DNA of 49,221 nucleotides from Rugamonas violacea (GCF_016461825.1 NZ_JAEMNU010000008.1:12404-61624); one strand, 5' to 3'. Shown: positions 40,011-49,153, counted from the stretch's first letter. Made by a program: numbers and translations. The notes: generated by a model from the letters alone, not told the origin.

Positions 40011-40469
40011 ATGCGTATGAACCCGGCTGTTGCGACGATACTGGCCATTTCCATGTTGGCGCTGGCGCCGGGCTGCGCGCCGCAGCCGCATCGCGTGCAT
40101 GTGCGTCCCGAAGTGATCGGCACCCTCAGCAAGGGCGGCGTGCCGGTGGCGCATGCCGATGTCCTGATCGGCAGCAGCGCCGAGTACCAGGCGCCCTGCA
40201 AGGACCAGCGCAAAGTCGCCACGACCGGCGAACGGGGCGAGTTCAGGATCGCGCCGGTGGAGGAGGAGGAGCTGTTCGGCTCCCCGCTCAACCCGCCGGC
40301 CACGGTGCAGAGATTGAACAATGTGTGTTTTCAGCTGCCCGGGGAGGCGGTCTGGTTTGGCGCCCAGTTGGTGACCCGGCAAAGCCAGGCGAGCAGCATC
40401 AAGCTCGCCTGCGATCCGCTGTTGCCGAAAAAAGAATCGGTGATTTCCATGCCGCAGATCTGCCACTAG
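40011..40469 (+). CDS. Putative lipoprotein at the end of the secretion cluster
   Basis: 152 aa. AAGGA precedes the ATG. A lipoprotein signal peptide ends in LAPGC (Cys22 would be lipidated). The mature part reads VIGTLSKGGVPVAHADVLIGSS and TTGERGEFRIAPVEEEE, a pattern like a carboxypeptidase-regulatory/transthyretin-like beta sandwich. Three further Cys (CKDQ, NVCFQL, LACDPLL) may form disulfides. The last gene of the block; a role in self-protection against the exported product is possible but not shown by sequence. Confidence 0.75.
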   Translation: MRMNPAVATILAISMLALAPGCAPQPHRVHVRPEVIGTLSKGGVPVAHADVLIGSSAEYQAPCKDQRKVATTGERGEFRIAPVEEEELFGSPLNPPATVQRLNNVCFQLPGEAVWFGAQLVTRQSQASSIKLACDPLLPKKESVISMPQICH

Positions 40470-40521
40470 CGGCGATGGCGATGGCGATGGCGGCGCGGCG
40501 CGGCGCCGTCCGGCTGGGCGG

Positions 40522-42375
40522 CTAGACCGGCTGCGCCTCGCCCTGCACGCTCTTCTGCGTCTGGTACAGCCGCGCGTACAGGCCGCCCTTGGCCAGCAGC
40601 GCGGCGTGGCTGCCCATCTCGGCGATGCGGCCGCCGTCGAGCACGACGATGCGGTCGGCGTTCTCGATGGTCGACAAACGGTGCGCGATGACCACCGTGG
40701 TGCGGCCTTGCATCAACACCTCCAGCGCCGCCTGCACCAGCCGTTCCGACTCGGTGTCGAGCGCGCTGGTGGCCTCGTCGAGGATCAGGATGGGCGCGTC
40801 CTTGTACAGCGCGCGGGCGATGGCCAGGCGCTGGCGCTGGCCGCCGGACAGGCGCAGGCCGTTCTCGCCGACCGCCGTCTGGTAGCCCTGCGGCTGGCGT
40901 TCGATGAATTCGTGGGCGTGGGCGGCGCGCGCGGCCGCCTCGACCCGCGCCAGCGACGGCGTCGGGTCGCCATAGGCGATGTTGGCCGCCAGCGTGTCGT
41001 TGAACAGCACCACGTCCTGGCTGACCAGGGCGATCTGCCGGCGCAGCGCGGCCAGCTGGTAGTCGCGCAGGTCGACGCCGTCGAGCAGGATGGCGCCGCT
41101 GCTGACGTCGTAGAAGCGCGGCAGCAGGCTGGCCAGGGTGGTTTTTCCGCTGCCCGAACTGCCCACCAGCGCCACGGTCTCGCCGGCAGCGATGTCGAGC
41201 GAGACCTGGTGCAGGGCGGGGCGGCTGTCGGCGTCGCCGGCCTGGTAGTGGAAGCCGACCGATTGCAGCGACAGGCGGCCTTCGGTGCGCGCCGGCGCCA
41301 AGGTGCCGCTGTCCGGCTCGGTGGCGATGTCGATCAGGCCGAACACCGATTCGGCGGCGGCCAGGCCGCGCTGCAGCGGCTCGTTGACCTTGGTCAGGTT
41401 CTTGATCGGCGACTGCATCGCCATCAGCGAGCCCATGAAGGCGACGAAGGCGCCGGGCGACAGCGCGCCGGCTTGGGCGCGCAGCAGGGCGAAGTAGATC
41501 ACCGACGACAGCGTGATGCCGACCAACAGCATGATGACGCCGGAGTTGAGCGCGGCGGTGGCGGCGTGCTTGACGGCCAGTTGGCGGTTCAGCTTGACCA
41601 CCCGGTCGAAGCGGCGCTGCTCATACGGCTGGCCGCCGAAGATCTTCACCACGCGCTGGCCGCTGATGCTTTCGTCGAGCACATTGGTCAACTCGCCCAT
41701 GGCCTGCTGGGCGCTCTGGCTCAGGTGGCGCATGCGGCGCCCGGCGAAGGTGACGATGATGGCCACCAGCGGCAGCAGGCCGAGGCAGAACAGCGCCAGC
41801 TGCCAGTCGATGGCGAACAGCGACAGCAGGTAGCCGACCGTGGCCACCGAGTCGCGCACCAGCACGTTGAGCACGTTCAGGCCGGCCTGCGACACCTGGC
41901 TGGCGTCGTAGGCGATCTGCGACAGCGTGGTGCCGGTCGAGGAGTTGTCGTAGAAGTTGTTGGGCAGGCGCAGCACGCGGGCGAACATCGACTCGCGCAG
42001 ATTGGCCTGCACCCGGCTGCTCAGCCAGGCCGCGCCGTAGTCGCCGGAGAAGGTCGACAGCATGCGCACCAGCGCCAGCGCGCAGATGATGGCGGGGATG
42101 GCCCACAGCGCCGCCTTCGACGGATCGTTCGGCAGCAGCACATGCAGCCAGCCCTGCACCACGCCGAGCAGGCCGCCGGCGGCGCCGCCATGGGCGCCGG
42201 CCATGCCGGCCATGGCGTTGCCGGGCGCCAGCGCGTCGACCACGTTTTGCAGTTGGCGGATCAGCAGCACGTCGGTGGCCGAGGCGATGGCCACGGCCAG
42301 CAGCGTGGCACCGACGATCAGGCCGTAGGGGCGGAATTGCAGCAGCAGGCGGAAGTAGAGTTGACGACTTTGCAC
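40522..42375 (-). CDS. msbA: Lipid A export ATP-binding/permease protein MsbA
   Basis: About 617 aa from GTG 42375; the frame is open far upstream to 43323 only because of GC bias, and the start is uncertain. A six-helix ABC exporter membrane domain (about 20-330) contains RMLSTFSGDYGAAWLSSRV and IDWQLALFCLGLLPLVAI. The ATPase domain carries Walker A GSSGSGKTT, Q-loop LVSQDVVLFNDTLAANIAYG, signature LSGGQRQRL, Walker B LILDEATSALD and AHRLSTIENAD. The pattern SSGSGKTTLASLLPRFYD is typical of MsbA. It flips lipid A-core across the inner membrane. An unusual Gly/Ala/His-rich insertion (AGMAGAHGGAAGG) lies in the first periplasmic loop. Confidence 0.88.
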   Translation of the reverse strand: MQSRQLYFRLLLQFRPYGLIVGATLLAVAIASATDVLLIRQLQNVVDALAPGNAMAGMAGAHGGAAGGLLGVVQGWLHVLLPNDPSKAALWAIPAIICALALVRMLSTFSGDYGAAWLSSRVQANLRESMFARVLRLPNNFYDNSSTGTTLSQIAYDASQVSQAGLNVLNVLVRDSVATVGYLLSLFAIDWQLALFCLGLLPLVAIIVTFAGRRMRHLSQSAQQAMGELTNVLDESISGQRVVKIFGGQPYEQRRFDRVVKLNRQLAVKHAATAALNSGVIMLLVGITLSSVIYFALLRAQAGALSPGAFVAFMGSLMAMQSPIKNLTKVNEPLQRGLAAAESVFGLIDIATEPDSGTLAPARTEGRLSLQSVGFHYQAGDADSRPALHQVSLDIAAGETVALVGSSGSGKTTLASLLPRFYDVSSGAILLDGVDLRDYQLAALRRQIALVSQDVVLFNDTLAANIAYGDPTPSLARVEAAARAAHAHEFIERQPQGYQTAVGENGLRLSGGQRQRLAIARALYKDAPILILDEATSALDTESERLVQAALEVLMQGRTTVVIAHRLSTIENADRIVVLDGGRIAEMGSHAALLAKGGLYARLYQTQKSVQGEAQPV

Positions 42376-42568
42376 GGGGGACGGGGAGTGGGCGGGGAAG
42401 GCTGCATTGTACCCGCCTTGCCCGGGAAGCAGCGGCGGCGCTGTGTTGCGAATCCGAAACATTGCGCGGCGCGGACCGGCTTCTACGGCGGCGCGAAACT
42501 GGCTACACTCTCCTCCATGCTGCTGAACCGCCGCGCCGGCCGGCGCGGCTTCCGAACGGAGAGAATCG

Positions 42569-44239
42569 ATGCGCCTGAAACCCCTGCAGTGTTGCCTGTC
42601 TGTCCTGGCCGCGCTGGCCACCCTCGCCGGCGCCGCCGGCGCCGCCACCGTGATCGACAACGCCAAGGGCCACACCCTGAACGCCGCCGGCAAATTAATC
42701 AGCTTCTCCTCGCTGGCCTTCGACGACGCCGGCAAGATCATCGCCGTCGGCGACGCCAGGCGGGTGGCCGCCAAGGCGCCCGGCGCGCGCCACATCGACC
42801 TGGGCGGCAAGAGCCTGCTGCCCGGCCTGATCGACGCCCACGGCCACGTTTTCGGCCTGGGCCAGATCGCCGCCGGCATCGAGTTGTACAGCTCCACCTC
42901 GCTGGCCGGCGCGCTCAACAGCGTGGCCGAGTTCAGCCGCGCGCAGCCGCGGCGCAGCTGGTTGATCGGCAATGGCTGGAACCAGGAGATCTGGCGCCTG
43001 GGCCGCTTCCCCAGCGCCGCCGAGCTCGACACCGCCGAAGCGGCGCGCCCGGTCTGGCTGCGCCGGGTCGACGGCCACGCCGGCTGGGCCAACAGCCGCG
43101 CGCTGCAATTGGCCGGCATCACGCGCGAGACGCCCGATCCGGCCGGCGGCAAGATCGAGCGCGACGCCGCCGGCGAAGCCAGCGGCGTGCTGGTCGACGG
43201 CGCCATGGAGCTGATCGACCGGGTGCTGCCGGCGCCCACCGTGGCCGACCGGCGCGCCGCCCTCGACGGCGCCCTGGCCGGCCTGGCGCGGGTCGGCCTG
43301 ACCAGCGTGCACGACGCCGGCATCGGCGTCGGCGAGGACGCGCTGTTCCGCAGCTACGCCGACCAGGGCAAGCTGAGCGCGCGGGTCTACGCCATGATCT
43401 TCGACACCGGCGCCGACTTCGACGCGCTGTCGGCCAAGGGGCCGCTGCACGGCTACGCGCGCGACATGTACGCGCTGCGCGCCGTCAAGCTGCTGTCCGA
43501 CGGCGCGCTGGGCAGCCGTGGCGCGGCGCTGCTGGCACCCTACAGCGACATGCCGTCGACCAGCGGCCTGCTGTTCCACCGGGACGCCGAGATGCGGGCG
43601 CGCATGGAGAAGGCGATGAAAGCCGGCTACCAGGTCAACGTGCACGCCATCGGCGACGCCGGCAACCGCCAGATCCTCGACGGCTACCAGGCGTTGATCG
43701 CCAAGTACCACAACGGCGCGCTGCGCCATCGGGTCGAGCACGCCCAGGTGGTGGCGCCGGAGGACATCCCCCGCTTCAAGGCGCTGGGCGTGATCCCGTC
43801 GATGCAGCCGACCCACGCCACCTCGGACCAGAACATGGCCGAGCAGCGCGTCGGCCCGCAGCGCATCAAGGGCGCCTACGCCTGGCGCAGCTTTTTGGCG
43901 CAAGGCTCGAAGATCGCCTGCGGCTCGGACTTCCCGATCGAATCGCCCAATCCCTTCGAGGGCATCCACGCCGCCGTCACGCGGCAGAACAACGCCGGCG
44001 TGCCGGCCGGCGGCTGGTACAAGCAGCAGGCCATGACGCTGACCGAGGCGCTGCGCTGCTTCACCCTGGACGCGGCCTACGCGGCGCACCAGGAGAAGGT
44101 GATCGGCTCGCTGGAGGCGGGCAAGTGGGCCGACTTCATCGTCACCGAGCAGGACTTGTTTACTGTGCCGGCCGAACAGATCGGCAAGATCGAGGTGCTG
44201 CAAACCTGGGTGGCGGGCAAGCGGGTGTTCCAGAAGTAG
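42569..44239 (+). CDS. Exported amidohydrolase of the YtcJ type, second paralogue
   Basis: 556 aa, with GGAGAG ahead of the ATG and a signal peptide (about 1-26, AALATLAGAAGA). Metal-binding motifs of the amidohydrolase superfamily: LLPGLIDAHGHVFG, QVNVHAIGDAGNRQ, LRHRVEHAQ and CGSDFPIES. The terminal EAGKWADFIVTEQDLF is the family's closing beta segment. Compared with the 602-aa paralogue at 13033, it keeps the EHAQ motif in the usual form (the other has AHDE). Function is hydrolysis of an amide-like bond on an unknown periplasmic substrate. It is divergent from msbA across a 190-nt gap. Confidence 0.9.
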   Translation: MRLKPLQCCLSVLAALATLAGAAGAATVIDNAKGHTLNAAGKLISFSSLAFDDAGKIIAVGDARRVAAKAPGARHIDLGGKSLLPGLIDAHGHVFGLGQIAAGIELYSSTSLAGALNSVAEFSRAQPRRSWLIGNGWNQEIWRLGRFPSAAELDTAEAARPVWLRRVDGHAGWANSRALQLAGITRETPDPAGGKIERDAAGEASGVLVDGAMELIDRVLPAPTVADRRAALDGALAGLARVGLTSVHDAGIGVGEDALFRSYADQGKLSARVYAMIFDTGADFDALSAKGPLHGYARDMYALRAVKLLSDGALGSRGAALLAPYSDMPSTSGLLFHRDAEMRARMEKAMKAGYQVNVHAIGDAGNRQILDGYQALIAKYHNGALRHRVEHAQVVAPEDIPRFKALGVIPSMQPTHATSDQNMAEQRVGPQRIKGAYAWRSFLAQGSKIACGSDFPIESPNPFEGIHAAVTRQNNAGVPAGGWYKQQAMTLTEALRCFTLDAAYAAHQEKVIGSLEAGKWADFIVTEQDLFTVPAEQIGKIEVLQTWVAGKRVFQK

Positions 44240-44302
44240 GGCGGGGAGGGGCGGTGGCTCAGTCGTTTTGTGAAAGTGCCGCCGTCTCCGCGCGCTGTAG
44301 CG

Positions 44303-44702
44303 CTAACTCGCGACTACCGGTGCCGCCACTGGACCTGCGCCGCTCGGTAACCTGCGGGGGCACTCTGCATTGAGGAAGTTCATCACATTGACACCGCCTA
44401 CGCTGGCCTCTGCAAATGCCACTGGACGAGCAAGAGACGGCAAATCTGCCGAAAAGGCTAATTCCTCAGGGCGCAATCGAAGTCCATTAATGCTCGAACG
44501 CACGGCTTCGATATGTTCATCGCTCGCTCCTCCCCTGTGCTTAAGCAGAGCGCAAACATCATTTCCCCATACAAGATCTTGGTCACGTGCTTCCCATGTG
44601 TCTAACTGCACGAGCGGAAGACCAACAGCTCGAAAAATTTCAGAAATGAATGTTGCGCAGGTCAAACCGTCACTTCCCCGAGGTGCTGTGTAACGGCCAT
44701 TG
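44303..44702 (-). pseudogene. 3' part of a papain/NlpC-like gene split by IS66
   Basis: This minus-strand segment encodes the C-terminal 132 residues of a protein whose 5' part lies at 47192-47511, on the far side of the insertion. It contains ANGRYTAPRGSDGLTCATFISEIFRAVGLPLV: a nucleophile-type Cys in G-L-T-C-A-T-F-I followed by a helix, as in NlpC/P60- or papain-like enzymes. Joining the two parts after removing the element and one 8-bp duplicate restores a single 239-aa frame without stops. In the present state the segment has only spurious starts within the IS. Confidence 0.85.
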
Positions 44703-44710
44703 GCATCAAA
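44703..44710. repeat. Target-site duplication, left copy
   Basis: GCATCAAA directly abuts the left terminal inverted repeat of the IS66 element. An identical octamer lies at 47192-47199 against the right end. Eight bp is the duplication length of the IS66 family. Confidence 0.95.
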
Positions 44711-44792
44711 GTAAGCGTCTGCCCAGTGACGTCTTGAGTGGTTTGGTAATTTGATTGATGATGGCGTCACACCGCTGGGAAGCGGCGTAATC

Positions 44793-46334
44793 TCAGCGGG
44801 CTGCTGGCAGGTTGCAGTTCCAAGGCAAGAAATCATCAACCCGGTTGACGGGATGATCGGCAATATGCGTCAGCACGTGACGCAACCAGGCTTCGGGGTC
44901 GACACCGTTCAGCTTGGCCGTGCCGATCAGCGAATAGATCGCGGCGGCGCGCTCGCCGCCGCTGTCGGCGCCGGCAAACAGATAGTTGCGGCGGCCAATG
45001 GCCACGCCACGCAAGGCGCGTTCGGCCGCCGAGTTATCAATCTCGACGGCGCCGTCTTCGCAGTAGCGCAGCAGCGCCGGCCACAGTTTGAGCGCGTACA
45101 GGATCGCCGCCGCCGTGTCGGACTTGCGCGAGAGCGTGTCAAGCGTGGTGCGCAGCCAGCGTTCCAAGTCATCGAGCAGTGGACGCGAGCGGGCTTGCCG
45201 AACTTGCCGCCGTTCGTCGGGCGGTTTGCCCCGGATCTCGGCCTCGATTACATAGAGCTCCGCGATTCGGCGCAGTGCCTCGGTGGTCAGCGGCGTCGGT
45301 CGCGCCGCATGCAAATCGTGGAATTTGCGCCGCGCGTGCGCCCAACAGGCCGCTTCGTGGATCGTGCCGTCTTCGAACAAGACGTTGAAGCCGGCGTAGG
45401 CATCTGCTTGCAGCACGCCCTCGAACTTGGCCAGGTGTGTTTGTGGATGAATGCCCTTGCGGTCGGGCGTGTAGGCAAACCAGACCGCCGGCGGCGAGGT
45501 GTCGCCCGAAGGCCGGTCGTCACGCACATAGGTCCACAAGCGCGCCGTCTTGGTTTTGCCATTGCCCGGCGCCAGTACTGGAATCGGGGTATCGTCGGCA
45601 TGCAGCTTCGATGCGGCCAGCACGTGGCGTCGAACGGCGTCGACCAGCGGACGCAGCAACGCGCTGGCGGCGCCGACCCAGCTCGCCAGCAGCGCGCGGT
45701 CAAGGTCGACGCCTTCGCGGGCGTAGATGACGGATTGACGATACAGCGGCAGATGATCGGCGAACTTGGCCACCAGAATATGCGCCAGCAGACCAGGGCC
45801 GGCGATGCCGCGTTCGATCGGTCGGCTCGGCGCCGGTGCCTGGATGATGGCATCGCAGCAGGCGCACGCCAGCTTGGGGCGTACATGTCGGATCACGCGG
45901 AAGCTGGCCGGTGTGAACTCCAGTTGCTCGGCCACGTCCTCGCCCAGCGGGCGCAGGCCGCCTCCACAGGCCGGGCAGGCATCGACCGTCGGCGCATAGA
46001 CCTTCTCGTCACGCGGCAGATGATCGGGCAAAGGCCGGCGCACCGACTTCTTGCGCGGCGCTTGGTCGGCCGCCGGCATCTCGCGCGCCGCCTCGGCCTC
46101 GTCGGCCTGCAGGTCTTCCAGTTGCAATTCCAGCTGCTCGATCTGATGGTCCAGCTTTTCCGACTTGCGGCCAAACTGCATGCGCCGTAATTTGGCGATC
46201 TGCAGCTTGAGGTGTTCGATCTCCACGGCACGCGTGTTCAGTTGCTCGCGCAAGCCTTCCACCACCTCGTCTTGGGCGAGCAGCAGCGCCTTCAAGGCGG
46301 CGATGTCGTTGGGCAGGTCGGCTGGGCTGAGCAT
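44793..46334 (-). CDS. tnpC: IS66 family transposase TnpC
   Basis: 513 aa. An N-terminal leucine-zipper-like helix ([20 protein letters not shown]) is followed by a basic segment [11 protein letters not shown], a zinc-finger-like Cys cluster (ACPACGGGL ... LACACCDA), and the DDE catalytic region. Blocks typical of the family include [51 protein letters not shown] and [25 protein letters not shown], which ends with the catalytic Glu part. A short C-terminal IS66 tail ([22 protein letters not shown]) is present, so the protein is complete. Confidence 0.97.
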   Translation of the reverse strand: MLSPADLPNDIAALKALLLAQDEVVEGLREQLNTRAVEIEHLKLQIAKLRRMQFGRKSEKLDHQIEQLELQLEDLQADEAEAAREMPAADQAPRKKSVRRPLPDHLPRDEKVYAPTVDACPACGGGLRPLGEDVAEQLEFTPASFRVIRHVRPKLACACCDAIIQAPAPSRPIERGIAGPGLLAHILVAKFADHLPLYRQSVIYAREGVDLDRALLASWVGAASALLRPLVDAVRRHVLAASKLHADDTPIPVLAPGNGKTKTARLWTYVRDDRPSGDTSPPAVWFAYTPDRKGIHPQTHLAKFEGVLQADAYAGFNVLFEDGTIHEAACWAHARRKFHDLHAARPTPLTTEALRRIAELYVIEAEIRGKPPDERRQVRQARSRPLLDDLERWLRTTLDTLSRKSDTAAAILYALKLWPALLRYCEDGAVEIDNSAAERALRGVAIGRRNYLFAGADSGGERAAAIYSLIGTAKLNGVDPEAWLRHVLTHIADHPVNRVDDFLPWNCNLPAAR

Positions 46335-46363
46335 GCGCCAAGTTTACGCGAGCCCTGCAACGT

Positions 46364-46711
46364 TTACAAGGCCGACGTTGGTTTCCAGGTCCGTTCCGGC
46401 CGCCGCCAGTCTATGCCTTCAAGTAGCATCGACAGCTGCGCCTGCGTCAGCGCCACAGAACCGTTGCTGGCCTGTGGCCAGATGAAGCGACCGCGCTCAA
46501 GCCGCTTGGCCAACAAGCACAGGCCATCGCCGCTCCACCACAATAATTTGATCAGGTCGCCGCGCCGGCCACGAAACACAAACACGTGGCCGCTGAACGG
46601 ATCTTCCTCCAGCGCCGTTTGCACTTTGGCAGCTAGGCCATTGAAACCGGAGCGCATGTCGGTGGTGCCGGCGGCAAGCCACACCTTGGTGCCGGCGGGC
46701 AGCCCGATCAT
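46364..46711 (-). CDS. tnpB: IS66 family accessory protein TnpB
   Basis: 115 aa with the hallmark [49 protein letters not shown] and FIWP. Required with TnpA for IS66 transposition by a mechanism not well understood. Its ATG overlaps the tnpA stop by 4 nt. Confidence 0.96.
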   Translation of the reverse strand: MIGLPAGTKVWLAAGTTDMRSGFNGLAAKVQTALEEDPFSGHVFVFRGRRGDLIKLLWWSGDGLCLLAKRLERGRFIWPQASNGSVALTQAQLSMLLEGIDWRRPERTWKPTSAL

Positions 46712-47100
46712 CGCAGCACCCGATCCAATACTTGGGCCAGCGTGGCCGCGTTGGGCTGGCCTTCGATGCGGACACGGACTTCGCCCAGCTCTAACACGAT
46801 GGTGCCGCCGGCGTCGCCATCGGCATCGGTGTTGTTCGGTGCGGGCGCCGACGGCGCCAGCACCACCGGCAACAAGCCATCGGCGCGCATCAACGCCGGC
46901 ACACCGAGGCGGCCTTGCTGATACAGGCGGCGCCAGCTAAATACCTGGTTGGCGTTGACGCCGTGTTCGCGCGCGATGCGCGCGACCGAGGCGCCAGGTT
47001 CGAGCGATAACGCCACCAAGGCGCGCTTGAACTCCAGCGGATGCTGGCGATAGTGGCCGCGTGCGTTCTTTGAAATGACCGGTTGAAAATTTGTGTCCAT
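46708..47100 (-). CDS. tnpA: IS66 family accessory protein TnpA
   Basis: 130 aa from ATG 47100 (the frame extends to 47133). It has an N-terminal helix-turn-helix: [44 protein letters not shown]. The C-terminal part [28 protein letters not shown] is typical of the IS66 OrfA family. It lies about 60 nt inside the right end of the element. Confidence 0.93.
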   Translation of the reverse strand: MDTNFQPVISKNARGHYRQHPLEFKRALVALSLEPGASVARIAREHGVNANQVFSWRRLYQQGRLGVPALMRADGLLPVVLAPSAPAPNNTDADGDAGGTIVLELGEVRVRIEGQPNAATLAQVLDRVLR

Positions 47101-47191
47101 AATCAGAATTTGTGGGCACAAATACTGTGCCAAAATTCGATCATGATTGACGGTGTTCAGGCAGTCCAGACGGCGCTAGGAAGACGCTTAC

Positions 47192-47199
47192 GCATCAAA
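47192..47199. repeat. Target-site duplication, right copy
   Basis: GCATCAAA, identical to 44703-44710, directly abuts the right end of the IS66 element. Confidence 0.95.
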
Positions 47200-47511
47200 T
47201 GAGCCATTGGCCGCAAGCAAATTGATACCGAAGTTAATGCTTGCCTTTCGGCTGGCCACAGCCCGCGCAATGGCAACCAAAATCTTGGAATTTGTCTTCT
47301 GGAACTCGGGAATCGTTGCTATCCAGCACTGATTCAAAATTGGGAATGATTCAGCAACAACATCCCGATGAAATCGAAGGTGTAAGAGTTGGACTCCATC
47401 CTTAGCCGAATGAAAGGCGAGTCCGATGTGGCTTCCGAATGCTCCTCGGGTCAAACCAATAGCGATTTGATCCCTAGAGAAAGTAAGGCTGGTGGAGTTG
47501 GCAAAGGCCAT
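47192..47511 (-). pseudogene. 5' part of the IS66-split papain/NlpC-like gene
   Basis: It encodes the N-terminal 106 residues, starting MAFANSTSLTFSRDQIAIG at ATG 47511 and reaching ASINFGINLLAANGSFD at the insertion point; in the present state it would end after the duplication with a TAA inside the element. GAFGSHIGLAFHSAKDGVQLLHLRFH near the start has the Gly-His-x-Gly and following strand expected for the His-bearing part of a permuted papain-like fold, complementing the Cys in the other part (44303-44702). It begins 7 nt after the upstream gene, so it was the third gene of an operon. Confidence 0.85.
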
Positions 47512-47518
47512 TCGGAAG

Positions 47519-48043
47519 TCAGACAGTTAGCCCTACGAGTACTTCGTCGGGATCAAGGCCGAAACGGCGCAGTGCGGCGGGCGCTTCACCTAAGGCATGC
47601 GCCCACCCCGGAACTGCATCTCTATTTGCAGCAGTTGCACGTAGCACGGCGACAAGGTGTTCGGCGTTCACACTATTCGAGGCGACACCTCTGAGATCCA
47701 GACCCGTTGGCCCGTGCTGAGTCATCGCCTCGAACACGTATTCAACCGTTTCGCTAATGGAGTCAACATCCGTCGATCCATGAATGGAGAACAAGTGCTG
47801 CTTCCATTTGGACGCCGACTTCAATGCTGCCGATTCCTGGACACGGGCCTGAAACACCTGCGCAGACGCAGCTTGACCAGGATATACAGCTGTGTTGTCC
47901 AAGTCTGGCCGCCCCCAGTTCTGCGCGCTAACCGACTCATGACCCAGGCGTGGCAATGACGCGCGGCTGGTGTGGGTAGACACATTTTGGGAGCCAACAG
48001 ATACGTCGACAAATCCGGCCAGAGACGAACGAAGATCATTCAT
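47519..48043 (-). CDS. Hypothetical protein, middle gene of the A+T-richer operon
   Basis: 174 aa from ATG 48043, which has GAGGAC 6 nt upstream and overlaps the preceding stop (ATGA). The N-terminal 75 residues are Ser/Gln/Thr-rich and probably disordered. Residues of about 80-174 look folded: KWKQHLFSIHGSTDVDSISETVEYVFEAMTQ and HLVAVLRATAANRDAVPGWAHALGEAPAALRRFGLDPDEVL. I do not recognise a family. The tight overlap with the TIGR04255-like gene and 7-nt gap to the split gene imply one functional unit. Confidence 0.78.
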   Translation of the reverse strand: MNDLRSSLAGFVDVSVGSQNVSTHTSRASLPRLGHESVSAQNWGRPDLDNTAVYPGQAASAQVFQARVQESAALKSASKWKQHLFSIHGSTDVDSISETVEYVFEAMTQHGPTGLDLRGVASNSVNAEHLVAVLRATAANRDAVPGWAHALGEAPAALRRFGLDPDEVLVGLTV

Positions 48044-48840
48044 GATGTCCTCTTCCAAATTTCTGTTTGTAAAACCGACGACGTTGCATCAGCAAATCCA
48101 TGCGTAATCCACTCATGCGCGGTATCAAACCAATTTCTCATCGAGCCTTCCGGCGACGTTACCGGAATGCCACGGGCAATCATATCAAGGCGCACGATCT
48201 TCTCGTGCGTCGAATCATTCACGGCGGATTGAGCTACAACATGCAGGCGACCTGCTCCATCTGGAAGTGAGTATGAAGTAGACCAGCTGAAGCGTTCTGG
48301 CTCGGGAAGGAATCGGTCTGCAGAAGTACTCCGGACATGGTCTACAAACATGTTGTTCGCATCAACGTGATTGAGCCCGTTTGATCCGGAAATGAAATTT
48401 ACATAGGTCAGGTCAAATTGCCGGAGAACAGGCCTGCTAACATTAACATCGTCGAGAAATTTCATGAACGATTCGAAGTAGGTCTCAAAATCTCCGATGA
48501 CCTTTTCATAGCTAGGGTAGACGTTCTGATCAAGTGTTCGTTTCCAGTTGAACAAGAACCGATCTTGCTGAACTTGGATTAAATTGCAGCCGTTTTCACT
48601 GATCATCCAAGTCCGACGAAGCGGGGGGAGATCGCTCCACGCATATTCTGGAATTGCGTTGCCATCTTGCTCAACCAGGGGCGCAAGAGGTGGCGCGTCG
48701 CTTGCGGACGGAAACTGTGTTTTGACACGGTCCCAAAAAGCACCGATGTGCACCGTTTCGATTGGCCCGGGACTCGCAAACAGAACGCCGCACGCGACCT
48801 CGAAAACTGGTGGGCTGTCGAACTTAACTGGAGTTCTCAT
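48040..48840 (-). CDS. TIGR04255-like family protein
   Basis: 266 aa. The start RTPVKFDSPPVFEVACGVLF and the segment SRPVLRQFDLTYVNFI match the pattern of the TIGR04255 family (sporadically distributed bacterial proteins of unknown function). Between them is the usual FLFNWKR...YPSYEKVIGDFETYFESFMKFL region. There is no signal peptide or membrane helix. It is the first gene of a three-gene operon behind a good promoter. Members have a patchy distribution, and composition here is clearly less G+C-rich than the rest of the window, so horizontal acquisition is likely. Confidence 0.72.
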   Translation of the reverse strand: MRTPVKFDSPPVFEVACGVLFASPGPIETVHIGAFWDRVKTQFPSASDAPPLAPLVEQDGNAIPEYAWSDLPPLRRTWMISENGCNLIQVQQDRFLFNWKRTLDQNVYPSYEKVIGDFETYFESFMKFLDDVNVSRPVLRQFDLTYVNFISGSNGLNHVDANNMFVDHVRSTSADRFLPEPERFSWSTSYSLPDGAGRLHVVAQSAVNDSTHEKIVRLDMIARGIPVTSPEGSMRNWFDTAHEWITHGFADATSSVLQTEIWKRTS

Positions 48841-48882
48841 AGCTTGGGATTCAATCGATCCAATGTGGTTAAAGATTGGAAA

Positions 48883-48911
48883 ATTATCACGAACTGCAAT
48901 CTGTAAGTGAA
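48883..48911 (-). promoter_or_regulatory. Sigma-70 promoter of the TIGR04255-like operon
   Basis: On the minus strand, -35 TTCACT (48911-48906) and -10 GATAAT (48888-48883) are spaced 17 nt, with the transcription start about 35 nt before the ATG at 48840. The sequence around it is A+T-rich. Confidence 0.6.
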
Positions 48912-49097
48912 CACTCGAAAACGGATAATTTTACGTAACTTACCACAGAAATTCATGCCCCTGTTGTGCGGTATACGCAATGCAGCAATTACCCAGAAGG
49001 AAAAATTGTGGATGTGGCGGAATTCTATTTTTCTTGGCTATGAGGTAATAATTTCGTCATTCCCCGTTCAATCCGTCGTTTCCCGTCAGGATAGGAT

Positions 49098-49130
49098 CGC
49101 CCCGGAGGCTGGAGGGGCGTAGTATTTTTA
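49098..49130 (+). terminator. Weak terminator-like hairpin in a non-coding stretch
   Basis: CGCCCC (49098-49103) pairs with GGGGCG (49114-49119), followed by TAGTATTTTTA. In the 240 nt between the operon promoter and the promoter at the right edge I see no supported gene. A short plus-strand ORF at 48907-49122 overlaps the promoter and has no ribosome site. Confidence 0.35.
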
Positions 49131-49153
49131 TCAAAAAAGAAACAAAAAACCGG

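Larger units (their letters stand above)
44711..47191 (-). mobile_element. Complete IS66-family insertion sequence
   Basis: The element is 2481 bp with tnpA, tnpB and tnpC in order on the minus strand. Terminal inverted repeats both begin GTAAGCGTCT: left end 44711-44741, right end (reverse complement) 47191-47161, matching at about three quarters of the first 30 positions. It is flanked by perfect 8-bp duplications. All three genes are open and the ends intact, so the element looks young and probably still mobile. Confidence 0.96.

Noticed and set aside
40474..40494. Short GCGATG tandem repeat after the lipoprotein gene
   Set aside because: Only three to four hexamer units; no sign of function.
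48907..49122. Plus-strand ORF of 71 codons near the right edge
   Set aside because: Starts inside the -35 box of the minus-strand operon promoter, no ribosome site, no recognisable domain.
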